A DNA stretch of 14,135 bases, from positions 1-14,135 of the forward strand of contig DAOUBA010000165.1 of NCBI GenBank assembly GCA_034432855.1, written 5' to 3'. The notes under the pieces were generated by a model. It was not told the origin of the DNA, ran no database searches, and worked only from the letters and a program-made list of their open reading frames with translations. The position numbers were made by a program, and so were the translations under genes. This document shows, piece by piece, positions 13,037-14,135 of the stretch. The stretch is from DAOUBA01 sp034432855 (GTDB lineage: Bacteria > Chloroflexota > Anaerolineae > B4-G1). Position 1 is the first letter of the stretch; every line of letters starts with the position of its first letter.

Positions 13037-13063
13037 GTCAATCGTGCTGCCGGATGGTATAAT
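13035..13063 (+). promoter_or_regulatory. Promoter of the tRNA-Ser gene
   Basis: TTGTCA at 13035-13040 and TATAAT at 13058-13063 are separated by 17 bases. TGG directly before the -10 gives an extended -10 (TGnTATAAT). The tRNA 5' end lies 19 bases after the -10. Confidence 0.8.
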
Positions 13064-13081
13064 TCACGCCGTAGTAAGCCT

Positions 13082-13171
13082 GGAGAGGTAGCGTAGTCCG
13101 GCCTAACGCGCGCGCCTGGAGAGCGCGTGTGCCGAAAGGCACCGCGGGTTCAAATCCCGCCCTCTCCGCCA
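13082..13171 (+). tRNA. tRNA-Ser, anticodon GGA, CCA encoded
   Basis: The acceptor GGAGAGG (13082-13088) pairs with CCTCTCC (13161-13167), followed by discriminator G and a genomic CCA (13169-13171). The D arm is GCG...CGC with the GG of its loop. The anticodon stem CGCGC/GCGCG closes the loop CTGGAGA, so the anticodon is GGA, reading UCC and UCU. The long variable arm GTGCC-GAAA-GGCAC is diagnostic of a class II tRNA. The T arm is GCGGG-TTCAAAT-CCCGC. All stems are perfectly paired. Confidence 0.97.
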
Positions 13172-13176
13172 CCACC

Positions 13177-13207
13177 ACAGGGCGACCCCAAGCGAGGGTC
13201 GCTCTGT
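13177..13207 (+). terminator. Hairpin terminator after tRNA-Ser
   Basis: ACAGGGCGACCC (13177-13188) pairs with GGGTCGCTCTGT (13196-13207) over 12 pairs, with one G-U, closing a seven-base loop. Only a short CTT follows, so it may act as an intrinsic terminator with a weak tail. Confidence 0.6.
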
Positions 13208-13214
13208 CTTCGTA

Positions 13215-13256
13215 GGACAGGCTTTCGAGCCTGTCCGCAGCCTGGAAAGGCTGTTC
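13215..13256. repeat. REP-like palindrome, second copy (ACAGGCTTTCGAGCCTGT type)
   Basis: GGACAGGCT (13215-13223), loop TTCG, AGCCTGTCC (13228-13236) form a perfect nine-pair hairpin. AGCCTGGAAAGGCT follows as a second short arm. It shares the GGCTTTC-x-AGCC core and the GCTGGAAA-like side arm with the element at 8794-8836. Confidence 0.72.
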
Positions 13257-13271
13257 CACAGGAGGCTGCCG

Positions 13272-13766
13272 ATGTCCATCGCTATTCGCCGCGCCACGCC
13301 CGCAGACGCCGAAGCGATCTCTGCCGTGTGGGAGGTCATCTGCTCCGAGCGGGTCTATACCGCCGTGAACCGCCCCTTTACGCCGCAGCAGGAGCGCGAG
13401 TACATCGCCTCGCTCTCCGACCGCGAGGGGGTCTTTGTGGCCGAAGTGGATGGCCGCGTCGTCGCCTTTCAGTCACTCGATCGCTGGGCCAAGTTCACGG
13501 ACTCGTTCGATCACGTCTGCTCGGTGGGTACCTTCGTCCTGCCGGAATGGCGGCGCCAGGGGATTGCCCGCCGCCTGGCCGAGCACGCGCTCGCTTTCGC
13601 GCGCACTCACGGCTACGAAAAGATCGTCGTCTACGTGCGGGGGAGCAACAGTGTGGCCCAGGCGTTCTACCGCAGCCTGGGCTTTGCGCCCAAGGGAGTG
13701 CTGGCGCGGCAGGTCAAGATTGACGGCCGGTATGACGACGAGGTGTTTATGGAGTTGTTCCTATGA
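13272..13766 (+). CDS. GNAT-family N-acetyltransferase
   Basis: The 164-residue protein shows the single-domain GNAT plan. It has an N-terminal IAIRRATPADAEAI strand and helix, a beta strand with VAEVDGRVVAFQSL near 56-69, and motif A around VGTFVLPEWRRQGIARRLAEHA (about 85-106) with the R/Q-x-x-G-x-A pyrophosphate loop of acetyl-CoA binding. Motif B is around YVRGSNSVAQAFYRSLGFAPKGVLARQ (about 123-149). The end (DGRYDDEVFMELFL) resembles phosphinothricin- or RimI-like enzymes, but the substrate (small amine or protein N terminus) cannot be told. AGGAGG at 13260-13265 supports ATG 13272. It lies alone after the tRNA terminator; the palindrome just upstream leaves little room for a promoter. 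Confidence 0.9.
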   Translation: MSIAIRRATPADAEAISAVWEVICSERVYTAVNRPFTPQQEREYIASLSDREGVFVAEVDGRVVAFQSLDRWAKFTDSFDHVCSVGTFVLPEWRRQGIARRLAEHALAFARTHGYEKIVVYVRGSNSVAQAFYRSLGFAPKGVLARQVKIDGRYDDEVFMELFL

Positions 13767-13767
13767 T

Positions 13768-13857
13768 GGTAATTGGTATGCTGGTATTTGGTAAATTGGT
13801 ATATCGGGTGTCTAACAGTTCACCAACTACCAATGTACCAGCTACCAATGTACCAAC
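13768..13857. repeat. Inverted repeat element, TTGGTA / TACCAA type (second copy)
   Basis: The left arm (about 13768-13803) has GGTAATTGGTATGCTGGTAT followed by TTGGTAAATTGGTA. The right arm (about 13821-13857) has ACCAACTACCAATGTACCAG and another ACCAATGTACCAAC. The arms are imperfectly complementary. It matches the element at 1353-1471 in motif, arm order and size, and begins at the stop codon of the acetyltransferase. Confidence 0.82.
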
Positions 13858-13863
13858 TCCCGA

Positions 13864-14013
13864 TTATGGCAACAGTTCGGCGCGCAGTTCCGGTGCGTAG
13901 GCGCCAATCATCTGCGGCGTGATGGCGTTGGCGCGGGCGATCTCGGCGTAGAGTTGGGCGCTACGACGTGGCGTGCGCACCTGAGTTTCCGGGTCAAGCG
14001 CGATGAGGCCAGA
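13864..14013 (-). pseudogene. C-terminal remnant of a GH1 beta-glucosidase
   Basis: Read leftward from about 14010 to the TAA at 13864-13866, the frame encodes GLIALDPETQVRTPRRSAQL then YAEIARANAITPQM and a 14-residue tail. GH1 beta-glucosidases end with an RFGLVxVDxxTQxRTPKxSAxWYxxV block, and this is a clear match for about 25 residues. Upstream of the GLIA glycine the expected ARG-PHE and the rest of the enzyme are missing: the frame enters a different sequence that resembles an IS end. Only about 50 of about 450 residues remain, so it cannot be functional. Family is inferred from this short motif. Confidence 0.6.
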
Positions 14014-14015
14014 TA

Positions 14016-14135
14016 TGCACCCAAAAAGTTGTACTCGGTAGTATTGTGATACAATTGCCCTCCTCGGGCAGCTGTGGGATGATAGAGAAGTCGGAAAAGA
14101 GGAGGCCAGAATGAGCAAGCAGTACACACCGAGGT
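14016..14135 (+). mobile_element. Probable left end of an IS3-type (IS150-like) insertion sequence
   Basis: TGCACCCAAAAAGTTGTACT at 14016-14035 resembles the terminal repeats of IS3-family elements of the IS150 type, which carry CACCC followed by AAAAAGTTG. It begins exactly where homology to GH1 stops. A short leader contains the palindrome ATTGT-GAT-ACAAT (14043-14055), a TGCCC-TCCTC-GGGCA hairpin (14056-14070), and then a start codon with a Shine-Dalgarno. The right end lies outside the window. Confidence 0.45.
14111..14135 (+). CDS. Start of a probable transposase gene (truncated by window end)
   Basis: AAGAGGAGG (14098-14106) lies four bases before ATG 14111. The eight visible residues, MSKQYTPR, resemble the N terminus of IS3-type OrfA transposases (MSK-x-YTP-x-F). 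The distance from the presumed IS end, about 95 bases, is also normal for orfA. Too short for a firm call. Confidence 0.4.

Noticed and set aside
13127..13723. 198-codon plus-strand frame overlapping the tRNA and the acetyltransferase
   Set aside because: Starts inside the tRNA and is out of frame with a clear GNAT gene.

Overview
The window looks like a GC-rich (about 60%) bacterial chromosome, most likely an anaerobic member of the Chloroflexota (Anaerolineae-like). This taxonomic guess rests on an HdrA/MvhD electron-transfer module, an archaeal-style PstS with a calcium-loop motif, and abundant seven-base-period intergenic repeats. It is inference, not a search result.

Layout: (a) 1-495 holds the C-terminal part of a class I SAM-dependent methyltransferase. 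(b) 506-5494 is a redox cluster: an NAD/FAD/[2Fe-2S] subunit (HdrF/FlxA/HydG-like), HdrA and MvhD. HdrA is read through an in-frame TGA at 2062-2064, at the position where selenoprotein HdrAs carry selenocysteine. A stem-loop matching the bacterial SECIS consensus starts 14 nt downstream. hdrA and mvhD are separated by about 1.6 kb containing two tandem copies of an unrecognised small gene (148 and 160 codons), a duplicated 3' end of hdrA, and three seven-base-period leader elements. (c) 5508-8102 is mutS, carrying two in-frame insertions of seven-base-period repeat DNA. (d) 8144-8776 is a LiaI/DUF5668-like membrane protein. (e) 8885-9366 is an Rrf2-family regulator with four cysteines and a near-consensus sigma-70 promoter. 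(f) 9433-13021 is the phosphate transporter operon pstSCAB, tightly packed, with no phoU in view. (g) 13082-13171 is tRNA-Ser(GGA) with its own promoter and a hairpin terminator. (h) 13272-13766 is a GNAT acetyltransferase. (i) 13767-14135 holds another repeat element, the C-terminal remnant of a GH1 beta-glucosidase on the minus strand, and what looks like the left end of an IS3-type insertion sequence whose transposase starts at 14111 and leaves the window.

How the genes work together: the NAD/FAD subunit, HdrA and MvhD would pass electrons between NAD(H), the HdrA flavin (a possible bifurcation site), ferredoxin and a partner bound through MvhD. HdrB and HdrC are not in the window, so the terminal partner is unknown. 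PstSCAB is a complete high-affinity phosphate importer.

The most notable signals are the putative selenocysteine HdrA with a visible SECIS, the small-gene cassette array that splits hdrA from mvhD with duplication of the junction, and the spread of seven-base-phased repeat elements between and inside genes, including mutS and pstC.
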